Positions 1-8,198 of a stretch of 64,000 nucleotides of DNA are shown here, piece after piece. The translations under genes were made by a program, and so were the position numbers. Position 1 is the first letter of the stretch; every line of letters starts with the position of its first letter. The stretch comes from JAHBTB01 sp964451255 (lineage in GTDB: Bacteria; Armatimonadota; Fimbriimonadia; Fimbriimonadales; Fimbriimonadaceae). Under the pieces are notes generated by a model. It saw only the letters and a program-made list of their open reading frames with translations, searched no databases and was not told the DNA's origin. The DNA is taken from assembly GCA_964451255.1 (NCBI GenBank), contig CAYVHL010000001.1:930001-994000 (forward strand), given 5' to 3'.

Positions 1-1415
1 ACCCGGAACCTGAACCCTGAGTCCTCGATCTCCTCGCCGACCGCCGGCTGGCGGCCAAAAAGCCCAAAGACATAGCCGCCGACCGTGTCGAACTCTTCAC
101 TGTCCAGATCAGAGTCAAGGACATCGTTCAGATCGTCTAAGTGGAGCCTGCCGTTCACCGTCCAGCCGTCGCCGTCGGCATGAACATGGACGTCCTCCAT
201 GTCGTACTCGTCGACGATCTCGCCGACGATCTCCTCGACAATGTCCTCGACGGTCACGATCCCGGCGGTGCCACCGAACTCGTCCTGAACCACGGCCAAC
301 TGCGTCTTGTGCTGACGCATGTCGCGGAGTAGATCGTGGAGCGGCTTGTTCTCCGGCACGAACCAGGGTGGTCGGACGATCTCCAGCAACGGCTTGGCGG
401 TGTCCCCGGCGGCAAGTGCGCTCAGGACGTCCTTCGCATGGACGACCCCGACGATCTCGTCGTCGGTGCCTTCGAATACGGGCAGCCGCGAATGGCCGGT
501 CTCCTCGACGATCTTGGCCACGTCGGGCAGGCTTGTTGAAGCCGGCACGCTCTCGACGTCGGTTCGGGGCGTCATGACCTCCCGGGCCACCGTGTCGCCG
601 AACTCGAAGACGGAGTGGAGCATCTCGCTTTCCTGCTCCTCGATCTCGCCGGTCTCCTCATAGTTCTCCAAGATGCCCCTGATCTCCTCCTCGGCCTTGT
701 CGCCGGGGGCGAAGGAGGCCTCGGCACCGAACCGCTGGGTGATGAGCCCGGCCGCCGCCATCGCAAGCCGTCCGGGCAGCGAGAAGGCGAGGCTGAAGAA
801 CGTGATCAGCCGATGGAGCCGCAAGGCGACCCGCTGGGGATGCAGGGCGGCAAACGACTTGGCGACGAGCTCGGAGAAGATCACGTTGAGGCCGACCACG
901 GGAATGCTGAGCAAGACCGCCGCCCCGAGCACCGGCGCCAGGGCCACCCCCAAACGGGAATCTTGGGTGATCCAGCCGAGTTGGACGGCGATGTAAGGCG
1001 CGGGCAGCAGGCACAGGAGCAGGAGCCAAGCCCGCATCGTCTCCGCGCCAAGCACGCAAGCGGCCAAATAGCGCGGCTTGTTGTCGACGAGCTCGCGCAA
1101 CACGGCTTGTTGCGAAGCGCGGTCGTCGTACATCTTCACGTGGGCGGGCCGGAGGAACTCGACGCACGCCTCGCCGGCGACGAACGCTGCACTGAGAGCC
1201 ATCACGCCGATGAATGCCATCGCCAGCAACAAGGCCGAGCCGAGGTCGATGCCACCAAGCATGGCGACTTGGCTTCTTGCGGTCGAGAGTCCGGAAAGAA
1301 TTCCGCCGATCGGCAGGAGGAGGATCCCTGCGCCGACCACAGAGGCCAATAGCGCTCTTCCCAAGTTCGGTCGCGGACGCCTGTCCGCGTACCGGTTAGG
1401 AGGGTCGTCGTTCAT
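1..1415 (-). CDS. CNNM/CBS-domain hemolysin-family (CorC/HlyC-like) membrane protein, 3' end missing
   Basis: I translated this frame from the reverse strand. It starts at an ATG at 1415 (MNDDPPNRYADRR) and stays open to the window edge, giving about 471 residues without a stop. Hydrophobic segments cover roughly residues 25-200 (DUF21/CNNM membrane domain). Two CBS motifs follow, around VMTPRTDV and VVHAKDVLSAL. A third block reads QDEFGGTAGIVTVEDIVEEI, which is diagnostic of this family. The end enters the CorC_HlyC transporter-associated domain (DGWTVNGRLHLDDLND). Members are linked to Mg2+/Co2+ handling, but the substrate here is unknown. It lies 21 bp after the DgkA fusion gene and is probably cotranscribed with it. 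Confidence 0.9.
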   Translation of the reverse strand, partial: MNDDPPNRYADRRPRPNLGRALLASVVGAGILLLPIGGILSGLSTARSQVAMLGGIDLGSALLLAMAFIGVMALSAAFVAGEACVEFLRPAHVKMYDDRASQQAVLRELVDNKPRYLAACVLGAETMRAWLLLLCLLPAPYIAVQLGWITQDSRLGVALAPVLGAAVLLSIPVVGLNVIFSELVAKSFAALHPQRVALRLHRLITFFSLAFSLPGRLAMAAAGLITQRFGAEASFAPGDKAEEEIRGILENYEETGEIEEQESEMLHSVFEFGDTVAREVMTPRTDVESVPASTSLPDVAKIVEETGHSRLPVFEGTDDEIVGVVHAKDVLSALAAGDTAKPLLEIVRPPWFVPENKPLHDLLRDMRQHKTQLAVVQDEFGGTAGIVTVEDIVEEIVGEIVDEYDMEDVHVHADGDGWTVNGRLHLDDLNDVLDSDLDSEEFDTVGGYVFGLFGRQPAVGEEIEDSGFRFR

Positions 1416-1436
1416 ACAGCTTGCACGGTCATTGTA

Positions 1437-2159
1437 CTATTTCGGCCAAAAACCAAAAAGAAGCACCCCTATGATCGCCCCGACCGCCGCGCCGAGGGAC
1501 AGTTCGAAGACCGTGTGGTACTTGGCCTCCCACCGGCTCTGGGCGATGATCGCCGCCAGCAAAATGGCGATCGCCGAAGCCAGAACGTTTCCGTCGGAGA
1601 CAAAGATCACACACGTCGCAAAGAAGAAGCCATAGGCCGCGTGGCCCGAGACCAGGCCACCTTGCAGGATCTGTCCGTGACGTCCGATGCCTTTGCCAAT
1701 CAGCACGGAGACGAAGACGAGGAATATGCCCGCCAGTATGCGGACCATCGCCGGGGTCGAGAACTGCTCGCTTGTCAGGCTGATGCGGATCCGCTCCCAG
1801 TTGTCCTCGCCCAGCGCGATCATGCTTCCGACGATGATCGCCATGATCGTCGTGATCAAGACGGCTCCGGCGGCGATGTCCTTGGCGAACTTGGCTAGCG
1901 GATGGTACTTCTCGGTGACGAGGTCGACCGTCGCCTCGATCGCCGAGTTGAACATCTCGGCGACGAGCACGAAGGTGATCATGAAGAGCAACACCAAGAT
2001 CTCGCGCAGTCGGAGCTTGAGGAAGAACGCGCCCAACACGGTGACCAGGGTCACATACAGGTGGACCCGCATGTGCCGCTGGGTGCGGAAGGTGTGGATG
2101 ATGCCATTGAAAGCCACCCTGAAGGGGGCGGCGACTTCTCGGCGTGGGCTAGCCGCCAC
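1437..2159 (-). CDS. Diacylglycerol/undecaprenol kinase (DgkA family) fused to a PAP2-like membrane domain
   Basis: 240 aa, about twice the length of a plain DgkA. The N-terminal half carries the DgkA signature EMFNSAIEATVDL (residues 69-81) between transmembrane helices, so it should phosphorylate diacylglycerol or undecaprenol at the membrane. The C-terminal half (about 135-240) is hydrophobic. It has SGHAAYGF (171-178) and SRWEAKYH (208-215), matching PAP2 motifs C2 and C3 (SGH, SRx5H). The first PAP2 motif (Kx6RP) is not evident. The GTG start at 2159 overlaps the ybeY stop by 11 bp, implying coupled translation. A kinase-phosphatase pair for one lipid carrier in one chain is plausible but inferred. 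Confidence 0.85.
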   Translation of the reverse strand: MAASPRREVAAPFRVAFNGIIHTFRTQRHMRVHLYVTLVTVLGAFFLKLRLREILVLLFMITFVLVAEMFNSAIEATVDLVTEKYHPLAKFAKDIAAGAVLITTIMAIIVGSMIALGEDNWERIRISLTSEQFSTPAMVRILAGIFLVFVSVLIGKGIGRHGQILQGGLVSGHAAYGFFFATCVIFVSDGNVLASAIAILLAAIIAQSRWEAKYHTVFELSLGAAVGAIIGVLLFGFWPK

Positions 2160-2712
2160 CAGGGCCCTCTGCCGCTCCGTCGTGCGGCAGGCTTGACCAT
2201 GCGGGCTCGGTCGGCAGTCCTGCGGCCTCCATCACCATGTTCATACGCGCCAGCATGGCGGTTCGGTCCTCCTCTTCCACGTCGTCATAGCCAAGCAGGT
2301 GCAACGCGCCGTGCACGGCGAGCATGGCCGCCTCCTCCACCGGCTTGACGTGCCGGAACTTGGCTTGGGCGGAGGCGTAGACCCAGGAGACCATCACGTC
2401 GCCCAACAGATGGGCGGGGTTGTCCGGGGCAGGAAAGCTGAGCACGTCGGTGGCCTCGTCGACGCCACGGAACCTGCGGTTGGCCTCGGCGATGGCGTCG
2501 TTGTCGCAGACGATCACGCAGACGGTGGCGGGCTGATCAGGGATCTCCATGTCCAACGCATGGCTGACGGCGTCCCCGATTGGACTCAGGGCCCTTCGGG
2601 CCCCGGTGTGGTTCAAGACTTCGACGATATGACGGGTCTGAAGGTCGGACACCTCGGCAAGAGGGGCGCTGGCGCCGGGTGTCGCTTCGTTCGCTGCGTC
2701 ATGGTGCGGCAT
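2149..2712 (-). CDS. ybeY: Endoribonuclease YbeY (rRNA maturation factor)
   Basis: 187 aa from the ATG at 2712. YbeY is a zinc-dependent RNase needed for 16S rRNA 3' maturation and ribosome quality control. The family core is clear: FRGVDEATDVLSFP followed by HGALHLLGYDDVEEEDR (about 134-150). The family normally has three zinc histidines (H-x3-H-x5-H). Here the first two are present (H134, H138), but the third position is Asp (D144). A GTG at 2781 would add 23 residues but lies inside rpsU, so I prefer the ATG 22 bp after the rpsU stop. It sits between rpsU and the lipid kinase gene. Confidence 0.85.
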   Translation of the reverse strand: MPHHDAANEATPGASAPLAEVSDLQTRHIVEVLNHTGARRALSPIGDAVSHALDMEIPDQPATVCVIVCDNDAIAEANRRFRGVDEATDVLSFPAPDNPAHLLGDVMVSWVYASAQAKFRHVKPVEEAAMLAVHGALHLLGYDDVEEEDRTAMLARMNMVMEAAGLPTEPAWSSLPHDGAAEGPGGG

Positions 2713-2734
2713 GGCGCGGCTGTCGGACAGCGCG

Positions 2735-2905
2735 TCAGCGCATCGTGGCGCGTCGTCGGCTTTGCCGTCGCCGCTTTTCACTTGGCTTCTCGTAATGGGC
2801 GTGCTCTTTAAGCTCGCGAAGAAGACCCGACTGCTGAAGCTTGAGGTTAAACCGCTTCAGGGCTTGGTCGATGGATTCGTTTTGATGTACCGAAACTTGG
2901 ATCAA
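2735..2905 (-). CDS. rpsU: 30S ribosomal protein bS21
   Basis: A 56-residue protein read from the reverse strand, beginning MIQVSVHQNESIDQALKRF and ending in a basic tail (EKRRRQSRRRATMR). This is the expected S21 layout and length. S21 sits on the 30S platform near the anti-Shine-Dalgarno end of 16S rRNA. The start is a TTG at 2905, preceded by an AGAGGAG-type ribosome binding site about 7 nt upstream. No ATG or GTG fits the conserved N-terminus. The gene leads the ybeY / lipid kinase / CorC-like run, a common housekeeping arrangement. Confidence 0.93.
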   Translation of the reverse strand: MIQVSVHQNESIDQALKRFNLKLQQSGLLRELKEHAHYEKPSEKRRRQSRRRATMR

Positions 2906-2967
2906 GTGCGCACTCCTCTGACTTTATGATGATACCCTTCCCGCGCCGGTTCCTCAGGGTTGCGGAC

Positions 2968-3819
2968 CTACTTCGCGGACGTGTACAGGTAGTCGCCGAT
3001 GCCTCTACTCACTTTTTCGCCCGCCTTTTGGTCCATACAGACGACGAGGAGCCGTGACTTCTCTCCCATCTGCGCCAATCGGTAGGCGATTCCCTGCCCG
3101 TAGGCGACGTGGCCCGCACCGGCACAGATGACCATCGTCGCGTCGCCGTGCCAGGCCATGAAGTCACGTGCCGACTTAGCCATGCCCGTGTCCCACGTGA
3201 CCTGAGCGGCGTAGACGTTTCGCATCTGCTCCTCCGTCATGCCGGGGTGGCCGCCCATCATAGCGTTGAAGAACGACCGATGGTCGCGGTTGCCTAGATC
3301 CAAGTCCGGCACCCACCCCTTCTGCTCGGCGGTGATGGCGTCGGGTCCCTTCTTGCCGACTGCCCGAACCCAGTCCCGCGGCACGTTCAAGGCGGCCATG
3401 CGCAGGTGTCTGCGCTTGATGACGTCAAAGATTGGTTTGTACAAGGCATAGTCGAAGCCCCATTGCTTCTTCCAGCCGCTCGCCTCAATGAAGTCTTGGT
3501 CCGAGAAAGCGCCCGTGGTCCAGAGGTCGATGTTCTTCTGGTTGTCGCGGGTGAACATTTCAAATCCGACGACGACCTGCCTCCCAGTAGCGGCGATAGC
3601 GTCGATGATCGCCGCTTGAGCCCGATGGTGCGAGGCGTCCTCATGGTTCTCCCCGACGAGGACAAACTTGCACTTCGCCCCATTGACCGCGACCTCATGG
3701 ATGTCGGCCGCGCCACCGTCCGCCGTACGGGTGTAGCCGGGCTGGAGAACCACCTTTCCCACAGCGCCGATGTCCAGGTTCCACGGATCGACATCGGCGA
3801 GCACTAGCGATAGGATCAT
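2968..3819 (-). CDS. ChaN-family (haem-binding uptake, Tiki superfamily) protein
   Basis: 283 aa. The ChaN/DUF399 pattern is visible: FVLVGENHEDASHHRAQ near residues 52-68 (the GE-x-H metal or haem motif), VVGFEMFTRDNQ around 84-95, and a C-terminal GAGHVAYGQGIAYRL. Family members are exported haem-binding lipoproteins or Tiki-like metalloproteases. The N-terminus (MILSLVLADVD) is only weakly signal-like and has no lipobox, so the cellular location is uncertain. The ATG at 3819 has no strong ribosome binding site. It lies 62 bp upstream of rpsU in the same direction. Enzyme activity cannot be told from sequence. Confidence 0.75.
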   Translation of the reverse strand: MILSLVLADVDPWNLDIGAVGKVVLQPGYTRTADGGAADIHEVAVNGAKCKFVLVGENHEDASHHRAQAAIIDAIAATGRQVVVGFEMFTRDNQKNIDLWTTGAFSDQDFIEASGWKKQWGFDYALYKPIFDVIKRRHLRMAALNVPRDWVRAVGKKGPDAITAEQKGWVPDLDLGNRDHRSFFNAMMGGHPGMTEEQMRNVYAAQVTWDTGMAKSARDFMAWHGDATMVICAGAGHVAYGQGIAYRLAQMGEKSRLLVVCMDQKAGEKVSRGIGDYLYTSAK

Positions 3820-3850
3820 GTGGCGTAGTCATACCCGCTCGGCGCGAGGC

Positions 3851-4693
3851 TCATTCGATCCAATACGACGTCGGCGTCGTCTGGTCTCCCCGCGCGGGCC
3901 GCAAGACCCAACCGGTGACCCCTCCCGCCACGGCGACGCAACTGAGCACACCCAGCGCCTGGGCGACGCCGTGGAGCATGAACCCGCACCACACCGCCCC
4001 GCCAAGACCAGCAGCCAAGCACGACCAGGCGACGACCAGCTTGCCGAGGAACCGCGACCGCACGTCTGTCCTGCGCACGACCTCCAGCAAGAAGGGCTTT
4101 GCGCAACCGCCGCAGGCCAAATTGCCCGGTGGGTTCATGAAACCGCACAATGGGCACTTGATCGGCTGATGTAGGCGCGGATCGGTGCTTTCCCGGAGCC
4201 ACCTCCGGAGCAAGTCTTCTTCACGCCGGAACAGGCCGCGGACCGACTCGAACTTCATCGGGTCGAGCTCGGTGCTCAGTCCTTCGAGCGTCTTGGTGGC
4301 CAAGCCGATCGCGTGACCCTGGAACCCGTGGCGGTAGAGGGCCTCGCTGAGGGCGAAATAGGCGGCGATGTTGTCGCCATGGGCAGAGATGGCGGCATGG
4401 AACTTGTCGATGAGCCCGACGTTGATCTCGCGCATCTCTTGTGCGGCGAGCTGGGTCAGGGCGAAGGGGAAGAACGCCATGGTCAGGGCCAGGATGAGGA
4501 ACACCCCTCCTCCGACCGCGAGGGAATTGGAGACGATAACGACGGTGGCGAGCGCGATGAGCACGACGATGGCCAATATCCCCGGGCCGGCGTCTATGTC
4601 GCCCATCACCATCATCCGGACAGCGGCCACGACGCCGAAGATGAATACAGGCGACAGGCCCAAGACTACAAGGAACTGTGCGGCGGCGTCCAT
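3851..4693 (-). CDS. Membrane protein with a zinc ribbon, paralog A
   Basis: 280 aa of unrecognised family. Start chosen at the ATG (MDAAAQFLVVLG) with GGGAGA about 8 nt upstream. Order of parts: two or three N-terminal transmembrane helices (about 5-95); a soluble helical middle of TPR-like character (NIAAYFALSEALYRHGFQGHAI); a four-cysteine zinc ribbon CPLCGFMNPPGNLACGGC (about 180-197); then two more transmembrane helices. It is clearly paralogous along its length to the gene immediately upstream (4739-5575), 45 bp away. The zinc ribbon between membrane segments suggests a cytoplasmic metal or nucleic-acid contact, but the function is unknown. Confidence 0.8.
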   Translation of the reverse strand: MDAAAQFLVVLGLSPVFIFGVVAAVRMMVMGDIDAGPGILAIVVLIALATVVIVSNSLAVGGGVFLILALTMAFFPFALTQLAAQEMREINVGLIDKFHAAISAHGDNIAAYFALSEALYRHGFQGHAIGLATKTLEGLSTELDPMKFESVRGLFRREEDLLRRWLRESTDPRLHQPIKCPLCGFMNPPGNLACGGCAKPFLLEVVRRTDVRSRFLGKLVVAWSCLAAGLGGAVWCGFMLHGVAQALGVLSCVAVAGGVTGWVLRPARGDQTTPTSYWIE

Positions 4694-4738
4694 TGGAAAC
4701 TCTCCCTGCAACGACTGCTTGAGGCCTTGCTCGCCAAG

Positions 4739-5575
4739 CTAGAACATCCTCTCTGGCCGGGAACCGTCCCCTCTGGGAGCCTTGATCAATACGGCGACCA
4801 CCCCGCCTGCGACAGCCACGCAAGCCAACGCGGCCAGGACGCCGAGCGAACCCGTCACGGCAAAACCGAAGTAAACCGCTCCGCCCAGCCCGAGCGCCAG
4901 ACAACCCCACACCATCACGAGGCGACCTAGGAAGCTGATGCGCTGATCCCCTCGCCGCACCACTTCAAGCAAGAACGGGCCACGGCATCCTCCGCAGGCC
5001 AGGTTCCCAGGAGGGTTGGCAAAGCCGCACGACGGGCACGCGATCGGCTGGTGCAGTCGGGGGTCGTCGCTCTCGCGGATCCATTGCTTCAAGAGCGCTT
5101 CTTCACGGTGGAACATCATGCGCAACGATTGGAACTTGGCGTCGTCCAGGTTGTCACGCATTCCTTCAAGCGTCCTGGAGGCAAGGCCGATGGCGTGGCC
5201 TTGGAAGCCTTGGTTGTAGAGCGCCTCGCTCAAAGCGAAGTATCCGGCGTAATTATCGGGTCGTTCGGCCAAGCCGGCGTGAAGCTTGTCGATCAAGCCG
5301 GCGTTGATCTCCCGCAACTCATGCACGCCGAGCCTGTGCATGGCGAGCGGGAAGAAGACAAGACTGACACCAAGGATGAGGGTGAGGGCACCCGACACTG
5401 CAGGCGATCCGCCTGTGATGATCAAGACCAGCATCATGAACAGGCATCCCAAGCCGAAGACGCCCGCGACCGCACCCACGTCTCCCATAACCATCGACCG
5501 GATCAGCCACACGACCGCCCAGCCGAACAGAGGGAAGATGAACAAGACGACGAATACGACGAGGATTGCTTCCAT
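4739..5575 (-). CDS. Membrane protein with a zinc ribbon, paralog B
   Basis: 278 aa, same architecture as paralog A: N-terminal transmembrane helices, a soluble repeat-like middle (NYAGYFALSEALYNQGFQGH), the zinc ribbon CPSCGFANPPGNLACGGC, and two C-terminal helices. The start is the ATG at 5575 (MEAILVVFVV), with GGGGAGAT just upstream. The GTG-led extension of seven residues is less likely. The two copies share the middle and zinc ribbon closely but differ in the helices, which points to an old tandem duplication. No enzymatic motif is seen and the function is unknown. Confidence 0.8.
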   Translation of the reverse strand: MEAILVVFVVLFIFPLFGWAVVWLIRSMVMGDVGAVAGVFGLGCLFMMLVLIITGGSPAVSGALTLILGVSLVFFPLAMHRLGVHELREINAGLIDKLHAGLAERPDNYAGYFALSEALYNQGFQGHAIGLASRTLEGMRDNLDDAKFQSLRMMFHREEALLKQWIRESDDPRLHQPIACPSCGFANPPGNLACGGCRGPFLLEVVRRGDQRISFLGRLVMVWGCLALGLGGAVYFGFAVTGSLGVLAALACVAVAGGVVAVLIKAPRGDGSRPERMF

Positions 5576-5614
5576 TGATCTCCCCCGACCCCTCAAGGGT
5601 CATTGTAATGGAGA

Positions 5615-5950
5615 TCAGCGTGTTTTTTCGAGATCGGCTTCGCTGACAAGCGCGACGTAATGGGGCGTGAACTCCAGTTCTTCCTTCGACAACTGCTTCT
5701 TGGCCTCGTCACTGACATTCTCAAGAAACTTGGCCCGCAACCGGTTTGTCGCTTCGGCGTGGACCTTCTTCATCTCTGGGCTAAGCGAATCAAGATCGAC
5801 TTGCACGGCGACTTCCGTCCCGCTGTATCGGTTCGAGACCTCACCTTCCAAGCCGACCAGATGGGGGAACAACTTCTCGCTGAGGCCGCTCGTGTCCTCA
5901 CTCTTGGTTCCTACGATACGAACCTTGTCGCCCTCCTTCACCTTGGACAT
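5615..5950 (-). CDS. Hypothetical small soluble protein, KOW/SH3-like N-terminus
   Basis: 111 aa from the ATG at 5950 (MSKVKEGDKVRIVGTKSED). The opening has the shape of a KOW/SH3-like fold (GDKVRIVG, then LVGLEGEVSNRYSGTEVAVQVD). The C-terminal half is charged and helical (EATNRLRAKFLENVSDEAKK). A GTG at 5989 would extend it by 13 residues and overlap the prenyl synthase stop. I do not recognise the family. It lies between the zinc-ribbon protein pair and the prenyl synthase, all leftward, and may be in one transcript. A nucleic-acid or ribosome-related role is only a guess from the KOW-like start. Confidence 0.65.
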   Translation of the reverse strand: MSKVKEGDKVRIVGTKSEDTSGLSEKLFPHLVGLEGEVSNRYSGTEVAVQVDLDSLSPEMKKVHAEATNRLRAKFLENVSDEAKKQLSKEELEFTPHYVALVSEADLEKTR

Positions 5951-5982
5951 TGCAGGCTCAGGATACCCGTAGGGCTGGACAC

Positions 5983-6861
5983 CTACCACGACCGGCCGAC
6001 GGCGAACATGGCGAGCATCCTCAATGTCTCGGCCCTCTCATCCAGCACCGCGATCGTTGCAAGAGCCCGATCGGCGGCGGCGCGAGCGGCCTGCTTCGAT
6101 GCTTCCAGGCCGACCACTGACGGATACGTGAGCTTGCGCTTGCCTGCGTCGCTACCGACAGCCTTGCCTAGCTCCTCCGCCGTCGACACCACGTTGAGGA
6201 CGTCGTCGTGGATCTGGAACGCCAAGCCGATGGAATCTCCAAAGCGTCTGACGATCGCCACCTGGTCTGGCGAGCCGCCCCCGAGGATCGCGCCGCACAC
6301 GCAGGAGGCAGCGATCAACGCCCCCGTCTTGCGCCGGTGTATCTCCTGGAGATGTTCGAGCCCGGCGTCTGTGCCTTCGGCGAGGATGTCCATCGTCTCG
6401 CCACCGACAAGGCCGAGCGACCCGGTCGCGGTCGAGACCGTGCGGACGACCGCTGCTACGCGTGCGGCGTCTCGGTGGCATTGGGCCAGGACCTCGAAGG
6501 CCAGCGCGAAGAGGGCGTCGCCGGCCAGGACGGCCATCGCTTCGCCGAACTGCACATGGCAAGTCGGACGCCCGCGCCTCAGGTCGTCGTCGTCAATCGC
6601 AGGCAGGTCGTCATGGATCAGGGAGAACGTGTGGACAAGCTCCAGTGCGCATGCCGCGTCCAGGGCCTCGGAGGGGTCGCCGCCCACCGCCTCGCAGCTC
6701 GCCAAGCACAGTGAAGGGCGTAGCCGCTTTCCTGTCGCGAGGGCCGAGTAGCGCATCGCCTCGTGCAACGGCTTCGGTTCAAGCCCCGCGTCGGGCAAGA
6801 GACGGTCAAGCCGGGCCTCGACGAGCGACCGGTGGGCCGTTAGTCGCGGTTGGCCGTCCAC
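5983..6861 (-). CDS. Polyprenyl diphosphate synthase (farnesyl/geranylgeranyl type)
   Basis: 292 aa, normal length for IspA-like short-chain synthases that condense isopentenyl diphosphate with allylic diphosphates. The first Asp-rich motif is DDLPAID (84-90), followed by DDDLRRGRPT. The second motif region is FQIHDDVLNVV, so the usual DDxxD reads DDVLN (D219, D220, N223). K45/R46/R49 in GKRLRP bind diphosphate. The GTG start at 6861 follows a divergent spacer shared with the DUF1015 gene. The product supplies carriers for cell wall or quinone synthesis. Chain length cannot be set reliably, so I give no gene symbol. Confidence 0.88.
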   Translation of the reverse strand: MDGQPRLTAHRSLVEARLDRLLPDAGLEPKPLHEAMRYSALATGKRLRPSLCLASCEAVGGDPSEALDAACALELVHTFSLIHDDLPAIDDDDLRRGRPTCHVQFGEAMAVLAGDALFALAFEVLAQCHRDAARVAAVVRTVSTATGSLGLVGGETMDILAEGTDAGLEHLQEIHRRKTGALIAASCVCGAILGGGSPDQVAIVRRFGDSIGLAFQIHDDVLNVVSTAEELGKAVGSDAGKRKLTYPSVVGLEASKQAARAAADRALATIAVLDERAETLRMLAMFAVGRSW

Positions 6862-6914
6862 GGCGGGCAGTGTACCAGTGGCCCTTTTGAAGCTGAGGTA
6901 ACTTGACCCGAGCC

Positions 6915-8198
6915 ATGGCGACCATCAGACCCTTCCAGGGTCTTCGCTTCAGCGCTGTTGCAGGGCCTCTGGCCGATTTGGTCGCGCCACCCTACGACGT
7001 CATCAGCCCTGACGACCGCGAAGCCCTTGCCGCCAAGAACCCGCACAACATCGTCCACCTGACGATCCCCGAGTCCGCTTCGGACGACAGAAGCAAGTTC
7101 GTCAAATACGCCAGAAGCGCGGCGACGCTCGAAGAGTGGAGGCGCGACTCTGTACTGGCACTCGAAGGAAAGCCGTCCTTCTATCGGTACACCCAGACTT
7201 TCGATGTGCCCGGGCTGGCCGCTCTCGAACGCACGACCTTGGTCACGCTCATCAAGGTCGAGCCTTATGACAAGGGCGTCGTCCTCCCCCACGAACAGAC
7301 CTTCCCCAAGCACAAGGAGGACAGACTGCGTATCCTTGAAGCTACTCGCTCCCACCTTGAGTGCATCTTCGGCCTTTACGAGGACGAGACCGGCGTGCAC
7401 CAAGCGGTGGTCTCCGCCCCGGCCACAGAGGTAGCCGACTTCAAGACGACCGAAGACGGCATCCGCCATAGGTTCTCCGTCATCGACGACCGGGAAGTGT
7501 GCCAAGAGCTTTCTGGTTCCATTGACCCGAAGACCGTCTGGATCGCGGACGGACACCACCGGTACGAGACCGCGCTCGCATTCCGCGAGCACCTTGGCCC
7601 TCGACCCGGGCTTGTGGCAGAGGACTTCATGATGATGGCCCTCTGCAGCATCGACGACCCCGGCCTCGTCCTGTTGCCCACCCATCGCATCCTGAAGTCC
7701 CTCCCTGGGACCGTCGACAGCATGAAGGCGGGACTTGAGGAACATTTCACTCTACGGGAGGCTTCGAACACGAGTCTCATGTCAGAGATCGCGGCGGTAA
7801 AGGAAAGGTCGGGCGCACAAGCGTTCGGCGTGGCGTTGCCCGGGGGAAGGGGCTGGGTCGCTGTCAGCAAAGACCCTGACGGCCTTGCCGCCTCGCTGGC
7901 GGGCGGTCGATCCAAGAGGCTCGCGGGACTCGACGTGAGCGTCTTGCACGACCATATCTTTGCAAAGGTGCTCGGGCTGACCGGGCACGACTTCTTCGGA
8001 TACACGCGGATCGAGGAAGAGGCCCTGACCAGTGTCGAGCACGGCGCCCCGGCCGCGTTCCTGATGAATCCGCCCTCTGTCGACGACATGCGTCAGATTG
8101 CCGTCGGCGGTGAGAAGATGCCGCAGAAAAGCACGTACTACTATCCCAAGCTGTTGAGCGGGCTAGTCGTCTGGTCGCTCAAGGACTTCCAAGAATGA
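6915..8198 (+). CDS. DUF1015 family protein
   Basis: 427 aa from the ATG at 6915 (MATIRPFQGLRF). A TTG at 6903 with GAGG just upstream is an alternative that adds four residues. DUF1015 hallmarks are present: IRPFQGLRF at the start, LVAPPYDVISPDDREAL (about 22-38), HEQTFPKHKEDRLR (about 126-139), and IADGHHRYETALAFRE in the middle. The conserved HR.ET cluster suggests an active site, but the biochemical role of the family is not established; some annotations call it a HTH- or kinase-linked protein. It overlaps the next hydrolase by 4 bp, so the two are translationally coupled. Confidence 0.88.
   Translation: MATIRPFQGLRFSAVAGPLADLVAPPYDVISPDDREALAAKNPHNIVHLTIPESASDDRSKFVKYARSAATLEEWRRDSVLALEGKPSFYRYTQTFDVPGLAALERTTLVTLIKVEPYDKGVVLPHEQTFPKHKEDRLRILEATRSHLECIFGLYEDETGVHQAVVSAPATEVADFKTTEDGIRHRFSVIDDREVCQELSGSIDPKTVWIADGHHRYETALAFREHLGPRPGLVAEDFMMMALCSIDDPGLVLLPTHRILKSLPGTVDSMKAGLEEHFTLREASNTSLMSEIAAVKERSGAQAFGVALPGGRGWVAVSKDPDGLAASLAGGRSKRLAGLDVSVLHDHIFAKVLGLTGHDFFGYTRIEEEALTSVEHGAPAAFLMNPPSVDDMRQIAVGGEKMPQKSTYYYPKLLSGLVVWSLKDFQE

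Noticed and set aside
615..1352. Plus-strand open frame of 245 codons at the left end
   Set aside because: Antisense to the CBS-domain protein, whose DUF21 and CBS motifs read cleanly on the minus strand.
6915..8198. Treating the DUF1015 protein as a kinase or HTH regulator
   Set aside because: No kinase loop or HTH could be seen; only the family name is supported.
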